Positions 1 to 9,142 of a stretch of DNA of 64,000 bases are shown here, one piece after another (the stretch's first letter is position 1; every line of letters begins with the position of its first letter). This DNA comes from Tanytarsus gracilentus (lineage: Eukaryota > Arthropoda > Insecta > Diptera > Chironomidae). Where the stretch lies: positions 5,044,501-5,108,500 of the forward strand of contig JAXRKN010000045.1 of NCBI GenBank assembly GCA_038502055.1. The letters are read 5' to 3'. The notes below the pieces were generated by a model, which had not been told where the DNA came from, ran no database searches, and saw only the letters and a list, made by a program, of their open reading frames with translations. The translations under genes and the position numbers were made by a program.

Positions 1-254
1 GCCTGACAAAAAAAGTTTTGCTTATTTTAATTGATTTATTTCCGATAATAAATTTCAAAACTCTAATGAGAAATTCAAATTTCACCCTTTTCTTTGTACA
101 AAATACATAAATCATACAAAATTATATGTTTCACTAGAACACGAAAATAATCACTACACAACAGACAACTGTGGATCAAATGCTTTCGACTTTTTTCAAC
201 CCTTTCCTCATTTTTCTCATGCCATTAACCCGTAAAAAATAAATTCATACATAC

Positions 255-865
255 TTTGAGTTTTGCATGTCGCATTTCTACGTTGATTGTAAATTAGCGA
301 AACTTGACCGAAAAAATCGCCGCCACTCAAAATATTTATTGGTGTATCGATGTATTTTTCCTTTTCCTTGTCATACTTCAATCGAGAAATGACAACCTCA
401 CCAAGAATCAAGAAGATCATCGATTGCGAAAGTTGATTTTCAAGATAAATTATTTTATCCTTGGTGAAGTAGCAAAATTCGACAGCATTCATGAGTTTTT
501 TACGAAGAACCTGAAATTTTATAAAAATTAGTTTTATACAAGATAAAACTTGTTGCATAACTTACAGGCGTAAAAGTTGAAAAACATGGCAACGAGTCGA
601 AAAGATTTTGAAGCTTTTCGTTTTCTTCTTCACTTCGATTTTTCCAATTTTTCTTTAAAATTCTTTTCTCAATAATCGTCAAAGCGCCTTGCTTATGAGT
701 TCGTTTGAGAATAATTGCGACATTTCTCTGAACATCTTCACCAATTTGTTCATCAAGTTCGGACAGCCACGTGGCATTGAATAGAACTTTTCTCACAAGC
801 GTACGAAATTTAAATCGTGCCAATTTTTTACGTCGAATAATTTGATCTTTTGTTTCGAAAACCAT
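255..865 (-). CDS. Cyclic nucleotide-binding domain protein, 3' part outside window
   Basis: Two exons are visible: 865-566 (ATG at 865, 100 codons) and 510-255 (85 codons plus one base). Donors GTAAGT and GTATGT and acceptor TTTCAG are clear. The gene continues off the left edge; a possible next acceptor lies at bases 2-4. Exon 1 is a basic helical region (motif RFKFRTLVRKVLFNATWLSE). Exon 2 holds a jelly-roll ending in the phosphate-binding cassette, GGDFFGQVSLIYNQRRNAT. This arrangement resembles insect proteins annotated as cyclic nucleotide-binding domain-containing protein 2-like; that assignment is family knowledge, not a search. The cassette keeps the phosphate-contacting Arg (RNAT), but the usual GE after FG reads GQ, so ribose contact may be weaker. 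The product is likely a cytosolic cNMP sensor or a degenerate one. Confidence is good for the domain and low for the role. Confidence 0.75.
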
Positions 866-1393
866 CGTGATTTATTAAATTATTTCTTGACAAAATTAAG
901 CCTGCTTTGATAAGAAAAAAAAACATTTAGCGCTAATTTTGTTATCAAGATTTAAAAATTGATATATTTCAACTATCGGAAGGTATTCGAGGAAATTTCT
1001 TTGATAAATAAAAGCTTTTAAGCTTGGAATTGGGAATTATAAAAATATATATGATATTTAAAATGAGTCAAATTGTAGCTCCGCTCTATTTAGTTTTTGG
1101 TTTGCTGGAAGATTAATTTCTGGGATTAAAATTCAGTGTGATATTAATTTAAAAAAAATCACAAATTATCTGCTTTAAAATTTTATAATAAAAAGTCAAA
1201 AGTAAAGCAGAGTTAGATAAAAAAATTAACAAGAAGTACGCATTTAAGTACGAAATTTTTTATCATTTTCCTTTCATCAATTAATTTAATTTTTTAAGTG
1301 TCAAGATAAAAACTGCAAATAAAAATTAATCAATTGAAAAATTTCTTGTTCAGTCTTTATTTTGATTTTAGAAGAGAAAGAATCATTTTAAAA
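866..1393. other. Intergenic, shared 5' region of divergent genes
   Basis: AT-rich spacer between the CNBD gene (transcribed left) and the LRR gene (transcribed right). No reading frame is supportable. Only the initiator near 1352 is recognisable. Confidence 0.6.
1350..1355 (+). promoter_or_regulatory. Initiator TCAGTC of the LRR gene
   Basis: TCAGTC matches the arthropod initiator, with +1 expected at A1352. An A/T-rich stretch (AAATAAAAA, about 1317-1325) sits about 30 bases upstream in TATA position. This gives a 42-base 5' UTR and places the TTG-initiated extension at 1334 upstream of the transcript, which supports ATG1394 as the start. Confidence 0.5.
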
Positions 1394-2266
1394 ATGAAAA
1401 TTTTATTAATTTTGCTCTTAATTGGAGTCGCAAATGGAATTCGTATTGGATGTAGATTTAGTTCTATCGGATTTAGTATAATTGGTACACAATATACATG
1501 TTCTGTGACTTCCTTGAATTTTAGTGATAACTCAACTCATATTACTGGCTATACTGGAGCACATTTGAGCGGAAACTCAGCTTTAAATGTTAGAGCTGTT
1601 ACTTTTGATAACTGTATTCAATTGAATCTTGCGACTTTTCCGAGAGGATTTGCAACAATTTTCCCAAACATTATTGCGCTGAGATTTCTAGGTTGTGTGT
1701 ATGACACTTTGCGCGGCGATGAACTTGAAGACTATCCGAACCTTCAATATTTCAGAAGTTGGCCTGGAAATCTGACAAGAATTCCTGGAAATCTTTTCAC
1801 TCGAAATCCAAATTTACGTTTTCTCTGTTTTGACAACAATAGAATTCGGCATGTCGGCGAAGGTTTGCTCGATCATTTACGGAACCTAACGACAATCCAT
1901 TTCAGCAATCCTTGTTTGAGTCGCAGTTTGTCAAATCCATCACAGCTTCCAAGTTTCATTCAAGCTCTTCGTATTAATTGTCCGGATATTGTGACAACAA
2001 CATTGGCTACTACAACGACCACTCTTTTAACTACAACGACCACTGTTTTAACTTCAACATCAACTCAACCACCAATATGTGAAATTGAAAATCTTGAAGA
2101 ATTTGTTTGTGAACTCGATGAGGAAAACCAAAGTTTGAGGGAGAGGGTCGAAAATCTTGAAGAATCTAACGGAAATTTAAAAGCTGAAAATGATGAAATT
2201 CGATGGAAACTTGTAGAAATTGAGAGAAAATTACTCGATTTATCATCAAGACCTTGCGCGTGTTAG
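1394..2266 (+). CDS. Secreted leucine-rich-repeat protein with Thr-rich linker and C-terminal coiled coil
   Basis: Single exon, 290 aa from ATG1394. The longer frame opens with TTG at 1334 and is rejected because ATG1394 begins a classical signal peptide (MKILLILLLIGVANG) just after an initiator. Order: signal peptide (1-15); a Cys-containing LRR-like region (about 20-190) with poorly conserved repeats such as NLTRIPGNLFTRNPNLRFLC; a Thr-rich linker (about 203-230), likely O-glycosylated; then a heptad coiled coil (about 232-285, e.g. LRERVENLEESNGNLKAEN); then a short Cys tail ending CAC. AATAAA follows at 2315-2320. The layout suggests an extracellular protein that oligomerises through the coil. 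Its place beside peritrophins hints at gut or cuticle surface expression, which is inference. I do not recognise a named orthologue; similar one-exon secreted LRR proteins occur in midges and mosquitoes. Confidence 0.8.
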   Translation: MKILLILLLIGVANGIRIGCRFSSIGFSIIGTQYTCSVTSLNFSDNSTHITGYTGAHLSGNSALNVRAVTFDNCIQLNLATFPRGFATIFPNIIALRFLGCVYDTLRGDELEDYPNLQYFRSWPGNLTRIPGNLFTRNPNLRFLCFDNNRIRHVGEGLLDHLRNLTTIHFSNPCLSRSLSNPSQLPSFIQALRINCPDIVTTTLATTTTTLLTTTTTVLTSTSTQPPICEIENLEEFVCELDEENQSLRERVENLEESNGNLKAENDEIRWKLVEIERKLLDLSSRPCAC

Positions 2267-2420
2267 AAAAAGAATTTTAACAAAAAATTATAAAATATTG
2301 AGGAGTTCATAAAAAATAAATAAAAACTTTTATAAATTCACTAAAAAGCAACAAAATATTTTATTATCCATCAATTTTTCATAATCATGAAGTTCAATTT
2401 TAATTTATAAAATCCATAAA

Positions 2421-3110
2421 TTAAACACATTTTATAAGAATCGCACAGAAGGCCAGCTCAGGATCCATACATGTTCGTGTAATAACATCAAAATGAAGAC
2501 CTGTCGCGCAAAATCGCATGTTAGCAACCCCAAGAATGCAATCAAAGTACCGATCACAACTCGTAGCGCTCGGAATTAACATTCTAGTTCCATCTGGAGG
2601 GCAAACAAATTGAATACCAATGTCACCTCCCGGAGGACAGGTTGTTGTTGTGGGTGGCAAAGTTGTTGTTGACGGATAAAATTCACAAGTTTGAGAATTT
2701 CCTGGACGACAAATTGGAACACTCACATCGAAAATATTTCCCGGTTCACAATTTCTCACTTGAGCGGTTGAATTTCGACAGAAAATAAAAAGAGAACAAT
2801 CATCAAAATGTTCCAAATATCCATTTTCAACACCCTGACATAAATTGAACTCTGGTGTCGTCAAAGGTTCTTCAGTCGTGCTCAAAATATTCGAATCAAC
2901 GCACGAAACTGTTTCAGGATCAAAAACATCGTCGAAATTTTCACATCCAAAAATTGTTCCTCGACCTTGTACGCAGCCTATGAATAAATTTCGATCATTC
3001 GGATGAGGAATCGCTTCGAAAAGAATTCCATGACAAATATCATTTAGATTTAAATCACTTGACTGTGCAGAGGCGATAAAAAATGTAAAAAGTGCTATCA
3101 AAAGTTTCAT
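2421..3110 (-). CDS. Peritrophin-like protein, three chitin-binding type-2 domains
   Basis: Single exon, 229 aa from ATG3110. The longer frame from 3149 starts with TTG and is rejected. Signal peptide MKLLIALFTFFIASAQS is followed by three CBM14/ChtBD2 modules: about 24-72 (ICHGILFEAIPHPNDRN...), 84-137 (LCQGVENGYLEHFDDC...) and 163-222 (FVCPPDGTRMLIPSATSC...). Short Thr/Pro linkers separate them. Each module has the spaced cysteines and aromatic residues typical of the family; the first lacks one expected cysteine (NLFIGC instead of CxxFxxC), so it may bind chitin poorly. The product is secreted and should bind chitin in the peritrophic matrix or another chitinous lining. It is the first of three tandem paralogues on this strand, and all three end in a similar Cys-Val tail. 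A minus-strand AATAAA is at 2365-2360. Confidence 0.9.
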   Translation of the reverse strand: MKLLIALFTFFIASAQSSDLNLNDICHGILFEAIPHPNDRNLFIGCVQGRGTIFGCENFDDVFDPETVSCVDSNILSTTEEPLTTPEFNLCQGVENGYLEHFDDCSLFIFCRNSTAQVRNCEPGNIFDVSVPICRPGNSQTCEFYPSTTTLPPTTTTCPPGGDIGIQFVCPPDGTRMLIPSATSCDRYFDCILGVANMRFCATGLHFDVITRTCMDPELAFCAILIKCV

Positions 3111-3463
3111 TTTATTTTTCAACGAACTTAATTGTTTGAAATTTAACAAAAGACTGAATGGAACCGAAAATGAATTAAAAATAGAGTGATTTTTTGTATC
3201 TAATCAAGAATTTTATCACTTCCAGTGGAGTTTTTTTTCGCATTGTTTTGATCCCACATTTAATCAAGTTTTGATAACTGATTGTTGATTGACTTAAAAG
3301 AAAGCTTTCCGGCTCTCGAATTACCACTTAAATTATTTCAAGTCATTTCGCGTCATAGCTATTATTCACTTGAGTTCAATTTAATTTTTATTATTCTTAG
3401 AAATTTAGAAATTCATGGTTAAAATTTTTCAAACAATTTTATCTAATAATCGTTAAATTTAAC
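3111..3463. other. Intergenic between peritrophin paralogues
   Basis: AT-rich. It holds the initiator TCAGTC (minus strand, 3156-3151) of the downstream peritrophin, with an A/T-rich stretch near 3175-3186 at TATA distance. No coding sequence seen. Confidence 0.5.
3151..3156 (-). promoter_or_regulatory. Initiator TCAGTC of first peritrophin gene
   Basis: TCAGTC on the minus strand is the same motif as at the LRR gene. It gives a 5' UTR of about 45 bases before ATG3110. The in-frame TTG at 3149 is within the predicted transcript but is not expected to initiate. Confidence 0.45.
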
Positions 3464-4567
3464 TTAAACACAATCAATTTCGGTTCCACAATGAGCATCC
3501 AGAGGATCGACACAAGTTGAAGTTAGGGCATTAAAAGAAAGTCCTTCAACGCAATATCTCTTGTATGCCACACCCCATATGCATTCATAATAGTGACCAC
3601 ATGAGTATGGACTTGGAATTAAAAGTCCATTGTTAGTTACGTCATTTGGACATTGACAATAAAATTGAGGAAATTCTGGAGATCCTTGAGAGGTGCTTAT
3701 TAAAGTTGTTGTTGTTGTACTTTCTGTTGTACTGACAGTTGAGCTTTCCGCTGAAGTACTGCTGGTGCTTAAACTCACAGTTGTGCTTTCTGTTGTACTT
3801 TGTGAAGTAGTTTGATTCACTGTTGAGCTTTCAGTAGAAACTGTGCTCTCCAAAGTGGTAGTTTGAAGGATCTCACAAGTTTCGGGATTTCCAGGAACAC
3901 ATATTAAAGATTCAGGATCAAAAATATGGCCTACATCGCACTGATAGGGAGCAGGATTATATATAACGCATACATAATAAGCTGAACAATCTACAGGGTT
4001 TGGAACTTTTCCAAGTAAAACGTCCTCACAAATATTGGCACTGGAAGAAGTCGTTGATGTAGCTTGTGGAACAGTTGTAGGTAAAGTCGGACTTTCAGTT
4101 ATTAGAGTACAAGTTTCAGCATCGCCTGGTTCACAGTTTAATGAGTCGCGATTAAAAATGAATCCATAATCACATGATCTCGAGTGAGGCACTTGAAATT
4201 CGCAATAAAAATAGGAAGTACAATTTTCGTCATTTGGGACATAACCTAAAATTATGTCGTCACACACGTTAAACTGACTTGTGGTTGTTTCATGATTTTG
4301 AGTTGTTGATTTGTTGCCAGAAGATTCATTGCTACACGATTTGCTGCTACTTGAGGAATCTGAAGAATCAGACTCATCAGTGGACTCACTGCTGCACTCT
4401 TCACTGCAGGATGAACTTTCACTATCATCACTTTCGGATGTGTCACTGCTACTACTACTGCACTTGCTAGTTGTTTTCTTCTCTTGCGAAGCTAATTCTA
4501 AATCTTCGGAATCGCAATGCGATTTAGCGACAAGTAAAATTAGCACAAAAATAATTTCTTTCCTCAT
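3464..4567 (-). CDS. Mucin-like peritrophin, three chitin-binding type-2 domains
   Basis: Single exon, 367 aa from ATG4567. Signal peptide MRKEIIFVLILLVAKSHC is followed by a striking Ser/Asp/Glu-rich acidic block (about 36-90) and three CBM14 modules (about 99-153, 178-231, 304-361). A Ser/Thr linker of about 70 residues lies between modules 2 and 3. The Ser/Thr segments are likely O-glycosylated, making this an invertebrate intestinal-mucin type of peritrophin that binds chitin and contributes hydrated glycan. Module 3 (CGHYYECIWGVAYKRYC) aligns well with module 3 of both flanking genes, so the trio arose by tandem duplication. The acidic Ser block is unique to this copy and could bind calcium or be phosphorylated (inference). 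TATAAAA lies upstream at 4611-4605. Confidence 0.9.
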   Translation of the reverse strand: MRKEIIFVLILLVAKSHCDSEDLELASQEKKTTSKCSSSSSDTSESDDSESSSCSEECSSESTDESDSSDSSSSSKSCSNESSGNKSTTQNHETTTSQFNVCDDIILGYVPNDENCTSYFYCEFQVPHSRSCDYGFIFNRDSLNCEPGDAETCTLITESPTLPTTVPQATSTTSSSANICEDVLLGKVPNPVDCSAYYVCVIYNPAPYQCDVGHIFDPESLICVPGNPETCEILQTTTLESTVSTESSTVNQTTSQSTTESTTVSLSTSSTSAESSTVSTTESTTTTTLISTSQGSPEFPQFYCQCPNDVTNNGLLIPSPYSCGHYYECIWGVAYKRYCVEGLSFNALTSTCVDPLDAHCGTEIDCV

Positions 4568-4874
4568 GGCTTGACACTTTGAAAATTTTGCACAGACTAA
4601 ACGATTTTATAGGAAAGTAATGAAAGAAATACCGAAAGCTTATCGGTGGAAGAGAGCAATATATAAATTATCAGGACACGAGACGCGCGAGAGGGAACTG
4701 ATACTGGAAAAATTGATTGAGTCATAAAGATTTTTACACTTTCAGGTGTTTGACGTAGAATTTTATTTTAAAGCTTAGAAAAAGAGCTTTCAACAGTTTA
4801 TATGAAACTGAAAGAAGAGAGAGCGGAACTGTAATTTCCATTAAGAAATTCGTTAAATAATTTAGTAAATATTT
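4568..4874. other. Intergenic between second and third peritrophin
   Basis: Contains the TATAAAA of the second peritrophin (4611-4605) and a purine-rich stretch (4678-4830). No gene seen. Confidence 0.5.
4605..4611 (-). promoter_or_regulatory. TATA box of mucin-like peritrophin
   Basis: TATAAAA on the minus strand, 38 bases before the start codon. A TTCAAA initiator-like site follows at the expected distance of about 30 bases, leaving a very short 5' UTR. Confidence 0.55.
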
Positions 4875-5600
4875 TTATTCAACGCACTCGGCATCGACGA
4901 CACAAAGTGAATTTTCAGGATAATCACATCTTAAATTTATTGCGTCGAAAATTTGACCAACACTACAAGTTCTCAAATGTCGCATGCCAAATATGCATTC
5001 AAAATATCTAAAGCAGTGATTGAAATTCGGCAAGTATCCGAAGCCTTCTCGTGGACACATAATCCAATCGGTGCAAAATGGCGGCGATGGCGTGGATTGA
5101 GGAATTTGAGTTGTCACTATCCGATCACAGTTGACATTTTCAGCATAATCACACCACTCATTTTCGACACTCCAATAAAGTCCATAATAACATTCTCGTT
5201 CGAGTAAAGTTCCATTGTAGCACAGGAAATAGCTTGAACATATTTCTGGATGTGGAAAGAAGACTGGATTTAATGGATCATCAATTAATGGACAATCAAA
5301 TGGCGGAATTGGAGTCAATTGAGTACTTGTGGTCGTCGAGTCGAAGGCCTCACAAGTTTCAGGATCTCCATACATGCACCTCATATAAGTTTTATCAAAA
5401 ATTTGCGCAATGGGGCATCTCACGATCGTCGCACTATAATTATAACAATTTATGAAATAGCTGCAATCATCTTCGTAGGGTAAAAATCCTGAAGTTATAT
5501 TTTCACATGGATTGCCATCAAATGACACTATTTTTGGATTAAACAAAAATGAATTTGTGAAAGGAATTAAAAATATTAAGAAAACTAATTTTGCGTTCAT
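4875..5600 (-). CDS. Peritrophin-like protein, three chitin-binding type-2 domains
   Basis: Single exon, 241 aa from ATG5600. An in-frame ATG at 5651 would add 17 residues, but the initiator TCAGTA (5628-5623) lies between the two, and only the second Met directly precedes a signal peptide (MNAKLVFLIFLIPFTNS). Three CBM14 modules follow: about 32-84 (CENITSGFLPYEDDCSYFINC), 101-158 (CPLIDDPLNPVFFPHPEICSS) and 176-235 (CPREGFGYLPNFNHCFRYFEC). Linkers are short and Pro/Thr-rich, unlike the long mucin linker of its neighbour. It is secreted and predicted to cross-link chitin fibrils. Its upstream region carries an inverted-repeat element whose left end begins at 5651, inside the core promoter zone. 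Confidence 0.9.
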   Translation of the reverse strand: MNAKLVFLIFLIPFTNSFLFNPKIVSFDGNPCENITSGFLPYEDDCSYFINCYNYSATIVRCPIAQIFDKTYMRCMYGDPETCEAFDSTTTSTQLTPIPPFDCPLIDDPLNPVFFPHPEICSSYFLCYNGTLLERECYYGLYWSVENEWCDYAENVNCDRIVTTQIPQSTPSPPFCTDWIMCPREGFGYLPNFNHCFRYFECIFGMRHLRTCSVGQIFDAINLRCDYPENSLCVVDAECVE

Positions 5601-5622
5601 GACTCGCGAACTGCTAGAGGAG

Positions 5623-5628
5623 TACTGA
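5623..5628 (-). promoter_or_regulatory. Initiator TCAGTA of third peritrophin
   Basis: TCAGTA on the minus strand, about 25 bases before ATG5600. It explains why the upstream in-frame ATG5651 should not be used. Confidence 0.45.
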
Positions 5629-5650
5629 GAAAATGTGCAAAAAAATATCA

Positions 5651-6018
5651 TAGAAAAATTATTTGTGGGGTGATATATTTCTATTTCCCACTCAGAATTG
5701 AACTTTTTTCAAGAATTTTAATATTTTTTTTTTACAGCTAAATTACAAATTGAAAATGCTTTCTAGAACAATTAAAAAAATATACCATGCATTCACTCAC
5801 ACACACTCAATTTTTTAACTTTTATATCACACACACCCCACAGATAATTTTTCTATTTCCCACTCAGAATTGAACTTTTTTCAAGAATTTTAATATTTTT
5901 TTTTTACAGCTAAATTACAAATTAAAAACGCTTTCTAGAACAATTAAAAAATATATACCATGCATTCACTCACACACACTCAATTTTTTAACTTTTATAT
6001 CACACACACCCCACAGAT
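5651..6018. repeat. Inverted-end element with a tandem 173-bp duplication
   Basis: A near-perfect inverted repeat (19 of 20 bases) pairs 5651-5670 with 5836-5855, enclosing about 165 bases. The stretch from CTATTTCCCACTCAG (5681) to CACCCCACAGAT (5845) is repeated at 5853-6018 with only a few changes, an offset of 172-173 bases. The structure resembles a MITE or foldback element that has partly duplicated in tandem. No coding capacity. No clear target-site duplication was found, so the class is unknown. Confidence 0.7.
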
Positions 6019-6377
6019 CTCTCTCTTCTTTACGTCGTTTTTTCCGTACTAAATTTATACTGAAATTTTTAATGAATAGGATTCAAATCCCCCGCAATCA
6101 AAATTAATGTTAATTTTCTTTATCAACCACTGATTAACTCAAATGGTAAAAAACAAATATTTTCTCATGTTTTAAACTTTAATGTTCAATTTTTTGTTAA
6201 TGGGGTAGAGTACCAAAAATAATTTTTAAAATTTGTATTCAGTTAAATGCATTATAGATTTCTATATGATAAAATTATTATAAGCAAATTTTTATAACAT
6301 TTTAAAGGCGCTTTTTTTATACAACTCTTCTCGAAAAAATATTAAAATAACCATCGAAGACTCCATATATTTAATTC
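6019..6377. other. Intergenic, 3' flank of zinc-finger gene
   Basis: AT-rich, no gene seen. It probably holds the 3' UTR of the zinc-finger gene on the minus strand. Confidence 0.4.
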
Positions 6378-8276
6378 TTATTTAGCCATCTTTAGAACAA
6401 TCGTAATAACTTCATCGACTGTGTAATTATTTAATAGAGATTTAATGTGATCCTCCTCTAAAACCATTGCGAAGAGTGATTTTGTATTTTCTCGCATTCT
6501 CGTCGAGCTGTCTTCGACTCCATCTGACTTTTTGATTGGAACTCGACTGCATTGTTCCAGAACTGAGCATAAAACGTCATCGACCGGTTTCTTTCCATAT
6601 CCGAGTTCTTTTAATAGACTTTCCTCGATGACAATCTCCAAAAGTTCTTCAATTCGTTTCATCAGCAAATTATCATCCAAAAATATTGGCGCACAATCTT
6701 CATCCTCGGTAGCCACTTCGACAACTTGATAGGACGATGTTTGCTGAGAATCTTCTTCTTTATAGAGAATAATTTCAACATCTTCGCCTTCGACTTTGCT
6801 TTGTGCGGAGAGAATTCGATTTGTTTCGGCTTCAACTATTATTTGTTGTAGAGTGTCACGATGCTTCGATCGGACATGACGAACGAGACAGTCCATGCGA
6901 AGAAAGTCCTTATTGCAATAACTACATCGTGCTGGATCTTCAACTTGGTGAATGCGCCTAAAAATTAAAAATTATTCAAGTTTCTACAATACGTTAAGTT
7001 TTGATTAACTCACATGTGAATCCTTGTCGCTGCTTTAGTGACAAATTTCTTATCGCAATATGTGCAATGATGTATTCTCTCGCCAACATGAGACTCAATG
7101 TGTCGATTTAAGTCCTCTCGACGCATAAATGTCTTCGAGCACATATGACAAGTGGGCATAACTTTTTGCAAATGAATGTATTCAACATGTTCTCTCAATC
7201 GGCTCTTTCGATTAAAATTTTTACCGCATAAATCACACGTGATTGCAAATTCGCCGGTATGATGGAACATGTGAGCTTTGAGTTGGGTATTTTGAATGAA
7301 AGTTTTGCCACAAATACGACAAGCATGATCTCGACGACCGGTGTGAGTCCTCATGTGTCGATTGAGCGTCTCTTTTGCAGCAAAGCGTTGCTTACATACT
7401 GAACACTAAAATATAAGAAAATATGTTAAATTATTTTAACTTTTTAATTGATTTATTTTTACCTCATAAGGCTTTTCACCCGTATGAACTCTTCGATGCT
7501 TCGTTAAGCCACCAGATGATGGAAATCCTTTGCCACATCCTTCCCAGTCACATAGATATGGTTTTTCCTATAAGATTGTTAGAATTAAATCTTGCATTTA
7601 ATCTAATTAGAGGACTCACCTTAGTGTGTGTCCGGATGTGAATGTTGAGCAGCGATGAACCGTAAAATGACTTCTGACAGTATGGACATTGGAAGTCTCT
7701 TGTGCGTGTCTTGACGCCAAGATGAGCTCTCAAATGCATTCGAAGGTTGTCGACTCGGGTAAAGATTTTACCGCAAACCTCACAGCTGAACTCTTCACGC
7801 AACAAATGACCGGGATTACAAGTTGTGTGTACGAGATGTCTTTCGAGATGGTATTTTCGTGTGAATGTCTTGCCGCATGTTGGACAAGCGATCGGCTCGG
7901 TCTCTTTAGCTCTCTTTGCGTAAGGTTTTCGGATCTTTTTACTAACTTCCAGCTCGTTTGCAAGTTCAGATTCACTCACTTCATCCTTAATTTTAGTTTC
8001 GGATTTCTTCTTTTGCTTGGCATTTTGCTTTTTTGTTTGTTTTTTAGGAGATGCAACAGGTTCAGGCTGAGAGTCTTCGCAAATCAATGCATAAGTTTGT
8101 TCTGGACAATCGTGAGTATGATATTCTTCGTTTGAATGAAAATTTCCATTGCATCGTCGACACACAAAAATCATCAGTGGCTCTTCGAGAATAGGAATTT
8201 TGACTTCCTGCTTCACTGGCGATTTTGTTTTCTTCACTTCCTTCGATTTATTTACACTTCCTTTCGTCCTGCCCAT
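6378..8276 (-). CDS. C2H2 zinc-finger protein with ten fingers
   Basis: Four exons: 8276-7620, 7567-7463, 7405-7014 and 6957-6378, joined in frame to 577 aa; every intron is 50-60 bases with GT-AG ends. ATG8276 starts MGRTKGSVNKSK. A basic N-terminal region with a degenerate CxxC motif (about 39-56, FVCRRCNGNFHSNEEYHTHDC) is followed by ten C2H2 fingers (about 130-410), e.g. CEVCGKIFTRVDNLRMHLRAH, CDWEGCGKGFPSSGG and CTYCDKKFVTKAATRIHMRIH. TGEKPY-type linkers occur around finger 4. The C-terminal 170 residues are acidic and not zinc-binding. It is expected to be a nuclear DNA-binding regulator; neither target nor orthologue can be named from sequence. The first finger ends His-x3-Cys-like (HLVHTTC), a small departure. 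It is divergently arranged with IFT54. Confidence 0.88.
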
Positions 8277-9142
8277 TTTTAAATAATTTCTCTTTAAATC
8301 AGTAAAAAACTCATAAAACTTGAACTAAACGGGTTAAAGGCATTCGGAGGCTATGCACGGCGATGAGTTAAATCAAAAAAAGCTAAAGATTTAATAATAA
8401 AATTAATGAAAAACTAAGAATTGATGTTGTGTTTACGTTTATGTGTCTAATTGGTTAGCACGCCAGCGGTATTTTGAAATTTAAATTTAAAAAACACGTT
8501 ACTAAAATTTTTTAAAATTTAACTTCGAGTTCAAATCGTTTCAAGTAGTTAGTTAATTTTATTCAACATAATATTCAAGTTTTTAAGAATTATTTGATCT
8601 TCATTCAAGTTAAAATTGTCTTTCGATATTTTATTTGAGATTTAAATTAATAATTTATTTTTAAAATTCAAATTTTAACACATCGACACATCAAAAAATC
8701 TTTAAAAGCTTTTTTATTTACACCCACGTGATCATCCACCTGCTGCTGATTTATGTTTAATTCTAAGCCCATCAATAACTAACAACGCATATTATCGTAA
8801 ACAATTCACAGCAGTTGAATTTCTTGACGACATCGCTATGCAACAACTATTTATTTTGTAATGCTCATTCGCTCTTTTTTTAAAAGCCGATCACCATAGC
8901 AACTTCGAATATTACAAACAATAACAAAAGAGAGCATTTTCATTGAAGAAAATTTAGTCCGATGACGTCCGCCAAGCTGGCTCGATTAGTTCTTACTTTT
9001 GTCCACATATTTACACTGAAATAATTAGTGAAAGTTAGAATAGAATAAAAAAAGGTCAGTCGAACATACATGAGGATATTTTTTTCGCATCGATCGCATG
9101 TCGATAGTGAAAGTGAAAAAAGTAAAATTTGCGGCATAAATC
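8277..9142. promoter_or_regulatory. Bidirectional intergenic region, zinc-finger gene / IFT54
   Basis: An 866-base spacer between divergent genes. It contains an E-box CACGTG (about 8726-8731), an X-box match (8890-8903) and a weaker X-box-like sequence (8832-8844). Nothing coding was found. Confidence 0.55.
8890..8903 (+). promoter_or_regulatory. X-box (RFX site) upstream of IFT54
   Basis: ATCACCATAGCAAC fits RYYNYY-N2-RRNRAC exactly and differs from the palindromic consensus GTNRCCATRGYAAC at one base. It lies 240 bases before the IFT54 start codon. RFX factors are known to drive ciliary genes in sensory neurons and IFT54 is a ciliary gene, so site and context agree. Transcriptional use is inferred. 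Confidence 0.7.

Noticed and set aside
1334..1393. N-terminal extension of the LRR protein
   Set aside because: Begins with TTG and starts upstream of the predicted initiator; ATG1394 opens a proper signal peptide.
4252..4574. Frames on both strands over the Ser-rich block of the peritrophin
   Set aside because: Shadows of the low-complexity Ser/Asp codons of the real gene.
8437..8545. tRNA-like sequence (TAATTGGTTAGCACGCC and GAGTTCAAATCG)
   Set aside because: The A-box-like and B-box-like parts are too far apart, the acceptor stem cannot be formed and the T stem has only three pairs.
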